NCBI RefSeq assembly: GCF_003261175.1
Contig: NZ_QLNP01000017.1
Span: 62,001 to 126,000, forward strand
Direction of reading: 5' to 3'
DNA length: 64,000 nucleotides
DNA from: Arthrobacter globiformis
GTDB lineage: Bacteria; Actinomycetota; Actinomycetes; Actinomycetales; Micrococcaceae
Position 1 is the first letter of the stretch. Every line of letters begins with the position of its first letter. A program made the position numbers and the translations under genes. Below the pieces are notes generated by a model that worked only from the letters and a program-made list of their open reading frames with translations, was not told the origin of the DNA and ran no database searches. Positions 28,172-35,581 of the stretch are shown here, piece after piece.

Positions 28172-28252
28172 AGTTGAAACCCCCGTTATTTCTTACCTTC
28201 GCAGCCATTCGTTATGGAGCGGTGATGCCAGCCTATCGGGCACCGGCCGCAC

Positions 28253-28258
28253 TAAGCT
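28253..28258 (+). promoter_or_regulatory. pabC: -10 element of a leaderless promoter (pabC)
   Basis: TAAGCT is followed by exactly six bases and the ATG; there is no ribosome-binding site. Confidence 0.5.
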
Positions 28259-28264
28259 TGAGGC

Positions 28265-29197
28265 ATGACGTCTCGTACCTCCCACACAGTGCTGGTGTTC
28301 CTGGATCCGGACTATGAGAACGGACGGATTGCCGACCCCGAAAGGCCGCAGCTGATGGCCACTGATTTGGGTGCCACCCGCGGTGACGGCGTGTTCGAGT
28401 CCATGCTCGCCGTCGCCGGCCACACGCGGAAGATCCAGGCCCACCTGGACCGGCTGGCCCGCTCGGCGCAGGCGTTGGACCTTGAAATTCCGGGGCCGGA
28501 CCGCTGGCGCCGTGCAGTCGAGACGGGCGTCGCGGCGTTCCGCTCCGACAACCCGGCGCCCTCCCCGGAGCTGGACGAGGCCGTGGTCAAGCTCATTGTC
28601 ACCCGCGGTGTCGAGGGCGCCTCCGCCCCCACCTGCTGGGTTCAGGTCTCCCCGGTCGCCGTCGCCGGACGGCGCCAGCGCGAGACGGGCATCGATGTGA
28701 TCCTCCTTGACCGCGGCTATGACAGTGATGCGGCCGAGCGCGCCCCGTGGCTGCTGCTTGGCGCCAAGACCCTGTCATATGCGGTGAACATGGCTGCGCT
28801 GCGCCATGCCCACAAGCAAGGGGCGGATGATGTCATCTTCACGTCCTCGGACGGCCGCGTGCTGGAGGGCCCCACCTCCACCGTGCTGCTGGCGAATGTG
28901 GAGAAGAACGACGCCGGAACAACAGTCAAGCGCCTCGTCACGCCGCAGCTGGACAGCGGCATTCTCCCCGGAACGTCGCAGGGCGCCCTCTTCGCCGCCG
29001 CCAAGGCCGCCGGCTGGGAACTTGGCTACGGCCCGCTGAAGCCCCAGGACCTGGCCGACGCCGACGCCGTCTGGCTGATTTCCAGCATCCGCCTCCTGGC
29101 GCCGGTCAATCACATCGACGGCCGCGAAATCAGCACGCCGGCACTCCGCAAGCAGCTGACCGCCGAGCTGAACGAACTGTTCGCCGGAATCGAGTAG
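28265..29197 (+). CDS. pabC: Aminotransferase class IV, probable aminodeoxychorismate lyase
   Basis: The 310-residue PLP enzyme has the fold-type IV pattern. An N-terminal DLGATRGDGVFESM is followed by the catalytic lysine in GAKTLSYAVNMAALRHA and the phosphate-binding EGPTSTVLLAN. Because a PabB-type gene lies just upstream in the same direction, the best assignment is 4-amino-4-deoxychorismate lyase, which releases p-aminobenzoate and pyruvate for folate synthesis. Branched-chain and D-amino-acid transaminases share the fold, so the reaction is inferred mainly from context. The start is probably leaderless. Confidence 0.82.
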   Translation: MTSRTSHTVLVFLDPDYENGRIADPERPQLMATDLGATRGDGVFESMLAVAGHTRKIQAHLDRLARSAQALDLEIPGPDRWRRAVETGVAAFRSDNPAPSPELDEAVVKLIVTRGVEGASAPTCWVQVSPVAVAGRRQRETGIDVILLDRGYDSDAAERAPWLLLGAKTLSYAVNMAALRHAHKQGADDVIFTSSDGRVLEGPTSTVLLANVEKNDAGTTVKRLVTPQLDSGILPGTSQGALFAAAKAAGWELGYGPLKPQDLADADAVWLISSIRLLAPVNHIDGREISTPALRKQLTAELNELFAGIE

Positions 29198-29363
29198 CCG
29201 GACGTCCCGTATAACGAAAAGGCACCGTTCGAAAAAAGCAGGGACAAGCCGGTGCCCTGCGTTGTAGTCTTCTTCCACGGCCACTGCCCGCGTCCCGCGG
29301 CGGTGATGGCATGTGGCCTGGTTCCGGGCTCAGCCGGAATGAGTACGTATAAAGGAATAGCCG

Positions 29364-30461
29364 ATGTCTTGGGATGACAACTCCCTGCACGCATTGACAA
29401 ACTCACTACCCACGGGCTGGGGGGCCCAGGCAGCGCTGCCGGGGGACATGGGGGAACTTAGTGTGCGCTGGCAAGCCCAGCAGATCATTACCGAACTGCT
29501 CGCCGAAACAGATCCGGCCAGCGCACGGCCCCGCGCCCAGTTGCGTGCCCTGTTCGAGGCCTATCCGGACAATCCCGAACACGTGCTGCTCGAGCACCTC
29601 ACCGCCACCACAGAACTGGCCAACGCCGAAAACGGCGCCATCCCGGTAGTCTCCTCCTCCCAGAACGTGACCGTTCCCGAGCCGGTGCCCTTCACCCGGC
29701 GCAGCAGGAACCGGATTGAAGCCATCCTCGCGGACAAGATGCTGATGACCGCGTTCCAGCCGATCCGCCGGCTTCCGGAGGGGCACGTGATCGGGGTCGA
29801 GGCCCTGACCCGGTTCGTCAGCGACGACGGCGCCAGCGCGGACCACTGGTTCAACGAGGCCGAATCCGTGGGGCTGGGCACCGAGCTAGAAGTGGCGGCG
29901 CTGCACCGGGCCCTCACTGCGGCGCAGGCCGTGCCCGACCACATGTTCGTCGCAGTGAACCTGACGCCGGCCACCTGCACCGATCCTCGGATCCAAGGAA
30001 TGCTGGAACATTCCCAGCTGGCCATGGGCCGGATCATCATTGAGTTGAACGGCCCCATCCCCCTCGACCAGTACCCGTCACTGACGGCAGCCCTTGCTCC
30101 GTTGCGGCGCTCCGGGCTACGGGTTGCCGTTGATGGCGCCGGGCACCGCTTCACGTCGATGGACCAGATCCTTGAGCTCAACCCGGACATCATCAAGGTG
30201 GACCGGTCCTTCGTTGCGGGCATCGAAAGCTCGCCGGGCCAGCGGCTGCGTGCTGCGGCCATGGTCGAGCTCGCGGGCGACGTCAACGCAGTGATCGGCG
30301 CCCACGGAGTTGAAACACCGGAGGAACTTGCTGCCCTGACCGAGCTTGGGATGACCTCAGCGCAGGGCTACCTGCTGGGCCGGCCCTCCGTCCACCCGCT
30401 GGACTGGAATGCCTGGATCCGTTCGGAGAGCGAGACGGCCGCCAGCGGCCCTGCCTCCTGA
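29364..30461 (+). CDS. EAL-domain protein with degenerate active site
   Basis: The 365-residue protein has an N-terminal region of about 110 residues with no recognisable domain, followed by an EAL (c-di-GMP phosphodiesterase) domain at about 115-355. EAL is intact (Glu146), as are Asn199 (VNL), Glu227 (IELNG), Lys278 (IIKVD) and Gln in AQGYLLGRP. The metal-binding DDFG is replaced by DGAG at 257-260, ELTE by ELNG, and the second motif reads AHGVET. Loss of the second aspartate usually abolishes hydrolysis, so this may be a c-di-GMP receptor or a scaffold. No signal or transmembrane segment is visible. A 166-bp gap precedes it. Confidence 0.85.
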   Translation: MSWDDNSLHALTNSLPTGWGAQAALPGDMGELSVRWQAQQIITELLAETDPASARPRAQLRALFEAYPDNPEHVLLEHLTATTELANAENGAIPVVSSSQNVTVPEPVPFTRRSRNRIEAILADKMLMTAFQPIRRLPEGHVIGVEALTRFVSDDGASADHWFNEAESVGLGTELEVAALHRALTAAQAVPDHMFVAVNLTPATCTDPRIQGMLEHSQLAMGRIIIELNGPIPLDQYPSLTAALAPLRRSGLRVAVDGAGHRFTSMDQILELNPDIIKVDRSFVAGIESSPGQRLRAAAMVELAGDVNAVIGAHGVETPEELAALTELGMTSAQGYLLGRPSVHPLDWNAWIRSESETAASGPAS

Positions 30462-30462
30462 G

Positions 30463-31512
30463 CTAGTCCTCCGCCAGGTCGGCGGCCAGACGGATGTGGT
30501 TATCCGCCAGCCACACCGGATTGAAGGCCTTGCTCTGGTAGTTGCTGCCGGTGTCCGGGGCGATCGCCACCACCACTGACCCCTGCGGTGCCGCCCTGGC
30601 CACCCGGATTGCTGCCGCCACCGTCAGCCCCGACGACGGCCCGAGGGACAGTCCTTCGTCGTTGAGCAGACGGTGCAGCGTGGTGTAGACCTCGTCATTC
30701 GGAATCCGCAGGAACCGGTCCAGCAGTCCGCGGTCGAAGACCTTCGGCCAGTCGGGCTTGGGCCAGGAGTTGCCCACACCGTCCACCAGGATCTGGCCCG
30801 GATGCCCGCCGCTGTAAACCGAACCGTAGGGGTCCGCCCCGATCACTTCCACGTGCCCGCCGGACTTCTCCTTGAGGTACCGTCCGTTCCCGGTGATGGT
30901 GCCGCCGGTGCCCACGCCTGCGACGAAGTGCGTCACCCGGCCGGCCGTCTGCCCCCAGATTTCCGGCGCCGTCCCCTCGTAGTGCGCCCGCGGATTGGCC
31001 GGGTTGTCGAACTGCAACGGACGCCACGCGCCCGGAATTTCGGCCGTGATCCGGGCCGCGACCGCCCGCGCATTGTCCGGCGAGTCCGAGGGCGCGCTCC
31101 AGTCCGTAAACACGACCCGCGCCCCGTACCTGTTCAGGGCGTCCAGCTTTTCGGAGGAGATGGAATCACCGGTGACCACCACCACCGGATGTCCGGTCAG
31201 CGCCCCGATCAGGGCGAGCCCAATTCCCGTGTTTCCGGAGGTGCTTTCCACGATGGTCCCACCGGGCTGCAGCTCGCCGCTCCGCTCGGCCGCGCGGACC
31301 ATGCTCAGCGCTGTCCGGTCCTTGATGGAACCGCCGGGGTTCTCCGATTCAAGCTTGACGAACACGGTGCTCCCCAGCCCGCGGCTCAGCACATTCAGGG
31401 GCACCAGCGGAGTGTTCCCCACCCGTGCCAGCACAACGTCGGCGTCCACGCCCGAATCCACGATCGGCGCCACATGCCTTGGCTGACGGCTGCTTCCCGT
31501 CACGGTGGTCAT
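30463..31512 (-). CDS. Cysteine synthase / cystathionine beta-synthase-like PLP enzyme
   Basis: The 349-residue fold-type II PLP enzyme has the cofactor lysine Lys64 in NPGGSIKDRTALSMV, the substrate loop VESTSGNTGIGLAL, and the phosphate-binding GVGTGGTITGNGRYLK. It lacks a CBS regulatory domain. These enzymes make cysteine or cystathionine by replacing a beta leaving group with a thiol. It starts inside the stop of the HAL-fold lyase gene (ATGA overlap), so it is the last gene of a three-gene operon with that lyase and a flavin monooxygenase. The exact donor (O-acetylserine, serine or another) is not evident. Confidence 0.88.
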   Translation of the reverse strand: MTTVTGSSRQPRHVAPIVDSGVDADVVLARVGNTPLVPLNVLSRGLGSTVFVKLESENPGGSIKDRTALSMVRAAERSGELQPGGTIVESTSGNTGIGLALIGALTGHPVVVVTGDSISSEKLDALNRYGARVVFTDWSAPSDSPDNARAVAARITAEIPGAWRPLQFDNPANPRAHYEGTAPEIWGQTAGRVTHFVAGVGTGGTITGNGRYLKEKSGGHVEVIGADPYGSVYSGGHPGQILVDGVGNSWPKPDWPKVFDRGLLDRFLRIPNDEVYTTLHRLLNDEGLSLGPSSGLTVAAAIRVARAAPQGSVVVAIAPDTGSNYQSKAFNPVWLADNHIRLAADLAED

Positions 31513-33230
31513 GATTCTCCTCCCCCATGGCCCGGGCCGCCATCCGGAGCAGCGGCATTCAGGCCGCCGTCATCCGGAGCGCCCGGATCCGCTGTCCTTA
31601 GTTCCGGCAGTCCTGCGAGCAAATCCCCCAGCGCAGTACGCGCACTGTCCACCAGCACCGCCGCCGGCAGTTGACCGGCCAGCAGTTCCGACAGCCGCGC
31701 CACGACGGCGCCAGTGCCTGCTCCAAGCTTCCGGATTTCGGCCTCCCGCAGATCCGTGTCCTGCGCCTCCGCCAAAAGGTAGGATGCCGTCAATGCCTCG
31801 ATGGTGAGGAGTTTGGCGGCAGCCTCCACCGAGCGCTGCAGCTGCTGGAGGGCCAGCGGGGCCAGCGTGGAGTGGTCCTCCACGTCGGCGGACAGGGTGG
31901 GTGCGCCCAGCGTGGCGGGTGCCGCCAGGAACTTCAACTCCGCCAGCAGGCCGGCGGCCGAGTACCAAAGCAGCCCCGGCAGGTCCTCGGACGCGAGCGG
32001 TGTGCCGGCCCGGGCTGCCTCGAGGTTGAGCTGCCGGATGAGGCGCTGCGGCGGATAGAGCTTGGCGATCCGCCGCTCGCTGCTGATGCCGACATGGGCC
32101 AGTCCCAGCCGCAGCGCCTCAAACGCCAGTGCCAGCTGCATGGGCTGGAAGTTTCCGCCGGACACCATCCGGCCCGAGGCCACATCCGTCAGCGGGTTGT
32201 CGCCGCGGCCGTTGAGTTCCACCTCGAGCGCGTCGGCCAGGGCAGTTACCTGGGCCCGGAACGCACCGTGCGTCTGCGGCGCGGCCCGGAAGGACAAGGC
32301 GTCCTGGACCGACACCCGCCGACGCGGGTCCTCCAGCCAGCCGCCGCGCACCATGCTCCGGACATTGGCCGCCGAGACGCGCTGGCCGCCCACCGCCTTG
32401 GCCGACTGCACGGCCGGCGAAAACGGACTGAGGTTCCCGCCGCCGTCGTACCTGGCGGTCGCCTCAAGCGAGAGTGCCAGCGCGGTGTCCGCCAAATCGC
32501 CGAGCCACCTGATGCGGCGGAGCTCCAGCGCGCCTGCACCGACCGAATAGGAGTTGGCGCTGACCAGCGCCAGTGCCTCGCCCGGGGCCAGGACCAGCGG
32601 GTCCAGCCCGGCAGCGGCGAGCGCCGCCGCGCCGTCCTGCAGGCCGCCGTCAGGAGCAAGCGCCTGTCCCTCCCCGATGGCGACGGCGGCAACCGCTGCC
32701 AGCTGGGTAAGGTCCGACGAGCCGACGGACCCGTCGCGCGGAACGGCGGGCAGCACGCCTCTGTTGAGCAGTTCGGCATAAAACCGGGCAGTTTCCGGGC
32801 GGACCCCCGAGCCTCCCCGTGTGAATCCGATGAGCCTGGCCAGGATCAGGGCCCGGACTTCGCCCCGGTCCAGCAGCGCGCCGACGCCGCTGTGGTGGTA
32901 ACGCACCACCTGCAGCTGGAAGTCGAGGATGGATTCCTGCTCCACGGCCGTGTCCCGGCCGGAGCCGAGGAGGGTGTTCAGTCCGTAGACCCGGTGGCCG
33001 GAATCGATGGCCGCCTGCACCACCTCCCGGGACAGGCCAACTAGCTCGAGGGCGTCGGCGCTGAGGACCACCTCCACTGCGGGATCGTCCGCCGCCTCAG
33101 CCACGTCATCGGCACGGATGTGGGCCGTCCCGATCAGGAAGGTGCCGCGCCGGACACCGGGCATCAGTCCGTCGTATCCCCCGGGCCCATCCATGGAACC
33201 AAGCCCTGCCACTGCACCAGCCCCGGCCAT
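31509..33230 (-). CDS. HAL/PAL-fold lyase with altered MIO triad
   Basis: The 573-residue protein belongs to the histidine/phenylalanine ammonia-lyase superfamily: YGLNTLLGSG near residue 83, QDALSFRAAPQTHGAF, and SGGNFQPMQLALAFEALRLG. The cofactor-forming stretch is unusual. The family normally has GSVGASGDL, in which Ala-Ser-Gly cyclises to MIO. Here it reads GSVGSSDL at about 167-174, one residue shorter and without ASG, so MIO may not form. HAL-fold lyases without MIO are known, as I recall, among ergothionases. The start at 33228-33230 lies 4 bp after the monooxygenase stop; the open frame further upstream overlaps that gene. Alternative starts are at 33194 and 33164. The substrate is unknown. 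Confidence 0.78.
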   Translation of the reverse strand: MAGAGAVAGLGSMDGPGGYDGLMPGVRRGTFLIGTAHIRADDVAEAADDPAVEVVLSADALELVGLSREVVQAAIDSGHRVYGLNTLLGSGRDTAVEQESILDFQLQVVRYHHSGVGALLDRGEVRALILARLIGFTRGGSGVRPETARFYAELLNRGVLPAVPRDGSVGSSDLTQLAAVAAVAIGEGQALAPDGGLQDGAAALAAAGLDPLVLAPGEALALVSANSYSVGAGALELRRIRWLGDLADTALALSLEATARYDGGGNLSPFSPAVQSAKAVGGQRVSAANVRSMVRGGWLEDPRRRVSVQDALSFRAAPQTHGAFRAQVTALADALEVELNGRGDNPLTDVASGRMVSGGNFQPMQLALAFEALRLGLAHVGISSERRIAKLYPPQRLIRQLNLEAARAGTPLASEDLPGLLWYSAAGLLAELKFLAAPATLGAPTLSADVEDHSTLAPLALQQLQRSVEAAAKLLTIEALTASYLLAEAQDTDLREAEIRKLGAGTGAVVARLSELLAGQLPAAVLVDSARTALGDLLAGLPELRTADPGAPDDGGLNAAAPDGGPGHGGGES

Positions 33231-33234
33231 GGCG

Positions 33235-34563
33235 TTAGAAGTCCAGCAGGTTCCGGCGGAAGCCGCCGTCGCCGTAGCTTGTCCGCAGCAGACCCCGACG
33301 GCGGAGCACCGGCGCCAGCCTGTCCAGCACGCCGTGAATGGTGGCCGGGTCCACGAAGCCGGAGAAGAGGAACCCGTCGCCGCCCACTGCAGCCCCGGTT
33401 TCCTCGAGGTGGTCAGCAATTTCCTCGGCCGTGCCGATGATGCTGTCGCCCGCGCCACCGCTTCTGGCCTGCAGGATCTGCCGCAGCGTGGAACCCGGAG
33501 GCGCAGCCTTGGAGAAGTGCTCCAGGGTGCCCTGGTTGCTGTTGGTGCTGAGCTCGGGGAGGGGCGCGTCGAGGTCGAACTGCTTGAAGTCGATGACGGA
33601 CAGGTAGGAGATCGAGTTGAGTTGGCTGTCGATGTCCCGCTGGGTGAGCTCCCGGCGCGCAGCCCGCAGCTCCTCAGCCTCGGCCCTGGAGCCGGTCACG
33701 GTGGGTTTGAGGACGAACAGCACCTTGACGTCGTCGGGGTTCCGGCCGGCCTCGGCCGCCTCGGCGCGGATGGAGTCCCGGTACCCCTTCATGCCTTCGG
33801 TGCCGCGGGCCAGCGCGATCGCAACATCCGCGTTCGCGCCGGCGAAGGCTTTGCCCCGGGGGGATGCCCCGGCCTGCACCAGCACAGGCTCCTCCGGCAG
33901 CGGTGCCGTGTTCAGCGGTCCCCGGACCTTAAAGAACTCTCCCTCGTGGTGGATCGGCCGGACCTTGGTATGGTCCGCGAAGACCCCTGCACGGGTGTCC
34001 TCCCGGATGGCATCCGGTTCCCAGCTGCGCCAGAGCTTCCGAACGACGTTCACGAACTCCTCGGCCTTCTCGTAGCGGAGGTCGTGCTCGATCTGCTGGT
34101 CCAGTCCGTAGTTCTGCGCGGCAAGATCACTGCCGGAGGTCACCACGTTCCAGCCCAGCTGCCCGTTGGAGAAGTGCTGCAGCGTGGCCAGCAGCCGGGC
34201 GGCGGTGAACGGCGGGTAGAAGGAGGCGCTGATGGTGGGCACAATGCCCAGGTGTTCCGTGGCGGAGAGCAGGTACGGCACCAGTGCCAGCGGATCGTGC
34301 TTCGGCGCGAAGGACGCCTGCGCCAGCGAGACCTCCGCGCTGCCGCCGTAGGTGTCGGGGACGGTGAGGGAGTCCTCGATGATGAACAGGTCCAGCCCGG
34401 CCCGCTCAAACTCGCGGACCGCATGCTGGTAGGGGGCGGGCTTCCTCCAGTCGTAGCCGATTCCATAGCCGGGCGTTCCCCAGCCCTGAACCCCGAAGCC
34501 ATGGCCCACAAACCATCCAAAGTGCAGCATGGGAGTCACTGTATTCGGGGTCGAATCATTCAC
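33235..34563 (-). CDS. Flavin-dependent monooxygenase, NtaA/SnaA/DszA family
   Basis: The 442-residue LLM-class (bacterial luciferase-like) flavin monooxygenase oxidises its substrate with reduced FMN supplied by a separate reductase. Family markers include the N-terminal FFxWF-like block (LHFGWFVGHGFG), the conserved GQLGWNVVTSGSDLAAQNYG, HHEGEFFKVRGPLN and VLVQAGASPRGKAFA. NtaA/SnaA/DszA relatives act on chelators, sulfones and organosulfur compounds. It starts with GTG and is the first gene of an operon with the HAL-fold lyase and the cysteine-synthase-like enzyme. It is divergent from a SAM-controlled methionine operon, which supports organosulfur use. Confidence 0.9.
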   Translation of the reverse strand: MNDSTPNTVTPMLHFGWFVGHGFGVQGWGTPGYGIGYDWRKPAPYQHAVREFERAGLDLFIIEDSLTVPDTYGGSAEVSLAQASFAPKHDPLALVPYLLSATEHLGIVPTISASFYPPFTAARLLATLQHFSNGQLGWNVVTSGSDLAAQNYGLDQQIEHDLRYEKAEEFVNVVRKLWRSWEPDAIREDTRAGVFADHTKVRPIHHEGEFFKVRGPLNTAPLPEEPVLVQAGASPRGKAFAGANADVAIALARGTEGMKGYRDSIRAEAAEAGRNPDDVKVLFVLKPTVTGSRAEAEELRAARRELTQRDIDSQLNSISYLSVIDFKQFDLDAPLPELSTNSNQGTLEHFSKAAPPGSTLRQILQARSGGAGDSIIGTAEEIADHLEETGAAVGGDGFLFSGFVDPATIHGVLDRLAPVLRRRGLLRTSYGDGGFRRNLLDF

Positions 34564-34677
34564 TGCGGCCTGGTTTCATCCGGCGTTACGGCGGTTCATC
34601 TCCCGTCATTATCCTCCCGGCCACCGGCTTTGTAACCGCAACGCGGCGACTGCTGTGACCGTATCCGTTACGGAAGA

Positions 34678-34710
34678 TGACGACGGCGGCGGTGCGCGCC
34701 GCCGTCGTCA
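34678..34710. repeat. Perfect 13-bp inverted repeat between divergent operons
   Basis: TGACGACGGCGGC (34678-34690) and GCCGCCGTCGTCA (34698-34710) are perfect complements around a 7-base loop. It lies between the divergent monooxygenase promoter and the SAM-IV riboswitch. A run of five T begins eight bases after it on the plus strand, which is too far for a standard terminator. A smaller palindrome, CCGTA-N5-TACGG, lies just upstream at 34659-34673. Both may be operators. Confidence 0.7.
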
Positions 34711-34731
34711 GTGTTACGTTTTTGGGGAGTA

Positions 34732-34842
34732 ATGAGTACCGGCATTAAGCCCTGACTGGCCGGTCGGCAACCCTCCTTCCACGGCGGGGTGCCTCAGGTG
34801 AATACTCGGCATATCGACCACTTCGAGCTGCAAGCGTGAGAA
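34732..34842 (+). ncRNA. SAM-IV riboswitch
   Basis: The leader matches the actinobacterial SAM-IV class. P1 is formed by GAGTA (34734-34738) with TACTC (34803-34807). Between them are the conserved segments CATTAAGCCCTG, CCGGTCGGCAACCCTCC and GGCGGGGTGCCTCAGGTGAA, followed by the 3' pseudoknot region GCATATCGACC. It precedes the DUF1737-rhodanese-metZ operon, so binding of S-adenosylmethionine should reduce methionine synthesis. The 3' boundary is approximate. Confidence 0.9.
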
Positions 34843-34855
34843 AAGGAGATCCGTC

Positions 34856-35164
34856 GTGTCAGACGCCCCCGCCGTTGCAACGCTGCCGTCCCAGCAGGAT
34901 AAACCCGAGGAAAAGCTGTCCTATCGCCTGATCACGGGGCCGGACGACCGCGCGTTTTGTGAGCGCATCTCGGCGGCCCTGGCCGAGGGATACGTGCTGC
35001 ACGGCAGCCCTGCCGCCACCTTCAACGGCACCGGCGTCATCGTGGCCCAGGCCCTCATCCTGCCCGCCGCCATCGCCACCGCAGATGCCGCCGTCGCCAC
35101 CGCCGTGGACCGGCTGGACTCTGACGAGGACCTCGCCGAAGAAGCTTACGAGGGCCACGCATGA
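34856..35164 (+). CDS. DUF1737-domain small protein
   Basis: The 102-residue protein starts with GTG eight bases after AAGGAG. Its middle holds the DUF1737 pattern (YRLITGPDDRAFCERISAAL, EGYVLHGSPAATFNGTGVI), a small domain of unknown function found alone or next to metabolic enzymes. A short helical tail follows. It is the first gene after the SAM-IV riboswitch and overlaps the rhodanese gene by 4 bp, so it is tied to methionine or sulfur metabolism by context only. Confidence 0.85.
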   Translation: MSDAPAVATLPSQQDKPEEKLSYRLITGPDDRAFCERISAALAEGYVLHGSPAATFNGTGVIVAQALILPAAIATADAAVATAVDRLDSDEDLAEEAYEGHA

Positions 35165-35580
35165 GCTACGCCGGAGACCTCACCCCGCAGGACGCGTGGG
35201 CAAAGCTCGAACAGGGCGCCGTCCTGGTGGACGTCCGCACCGAGGGCGAATGGGCGCACATCGGCGTCCCGGAAACTGCGTCCGCGAACAGCCAGCGCAA
35301 CGATCCCCTGTTCATCCAGTGGACCTTCCCCGGCGGCATTCCCAACCCGAACTTCGTCGAGCAGCTGAAGCAGCAGGCGCCGGAGGACACGGGCGTGGAG
35401 CTGGTTTTCCTGTGCCGCTCCGGGCAGCGCTCCATCGCGGCGGCAATCGCCGCCACCCAGGCGGGTTTCACCGCCTACAACGTCCTCGAAGGCTTCGAGG
35501 GCGAACCCGACCGCTACGGTGAGCGCACCGTGAACGGCTGGAAGAACCGCGGCCTGCCGACGAATCTGGGAAAGAACTAA
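35161..35580 (+). CDS. Rhodanese-like sulfurtransferase
   Basis: The 139-residue single rhodanese domain has the motif VLVDVRTEGEW near residue 22 and the active-site loop CRSGQRS with Cys85. The family carries persulfide sulfur on this cysteine. It lies between the DUF1737 gene (4-bp overlap) and metZ (1-bp gap) in the SAM-IV-controlled operon. It could supply or dispose of sulfide or persulfide for homocysteine synthesis; that is inference. Confidence 0.92.
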   Translation: MSYAGDLTPQDAWAKLEQGAVLVDVRTEGEWAHIGVPETASANSQRNDPLFIQWTFPGGIPNPNFVEQLKQQAPEDTGVELVFLCRSGQRSIAAAIAATQAGFTAYNVLEGFEGEPDRYGERTVNGWKNRGLPTNLGKN

Positions 35581-35581
35581 G

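Noticed and set aside
31509-33458. Extended N-terminus of the HAL-fold lyase
   Set aside because: The first 76 codons overlap the 3' end of the monooxygenase gene in another frame and have a non-protein-like composition; the operon gap favours 33230.
34678-34710. Rho-independent terminator reading of the 13-bp hairpin
   Set aside because: The T-run is eight bases away and there is no upstream transcript in either direction to end, since the flanking genes are divergent.
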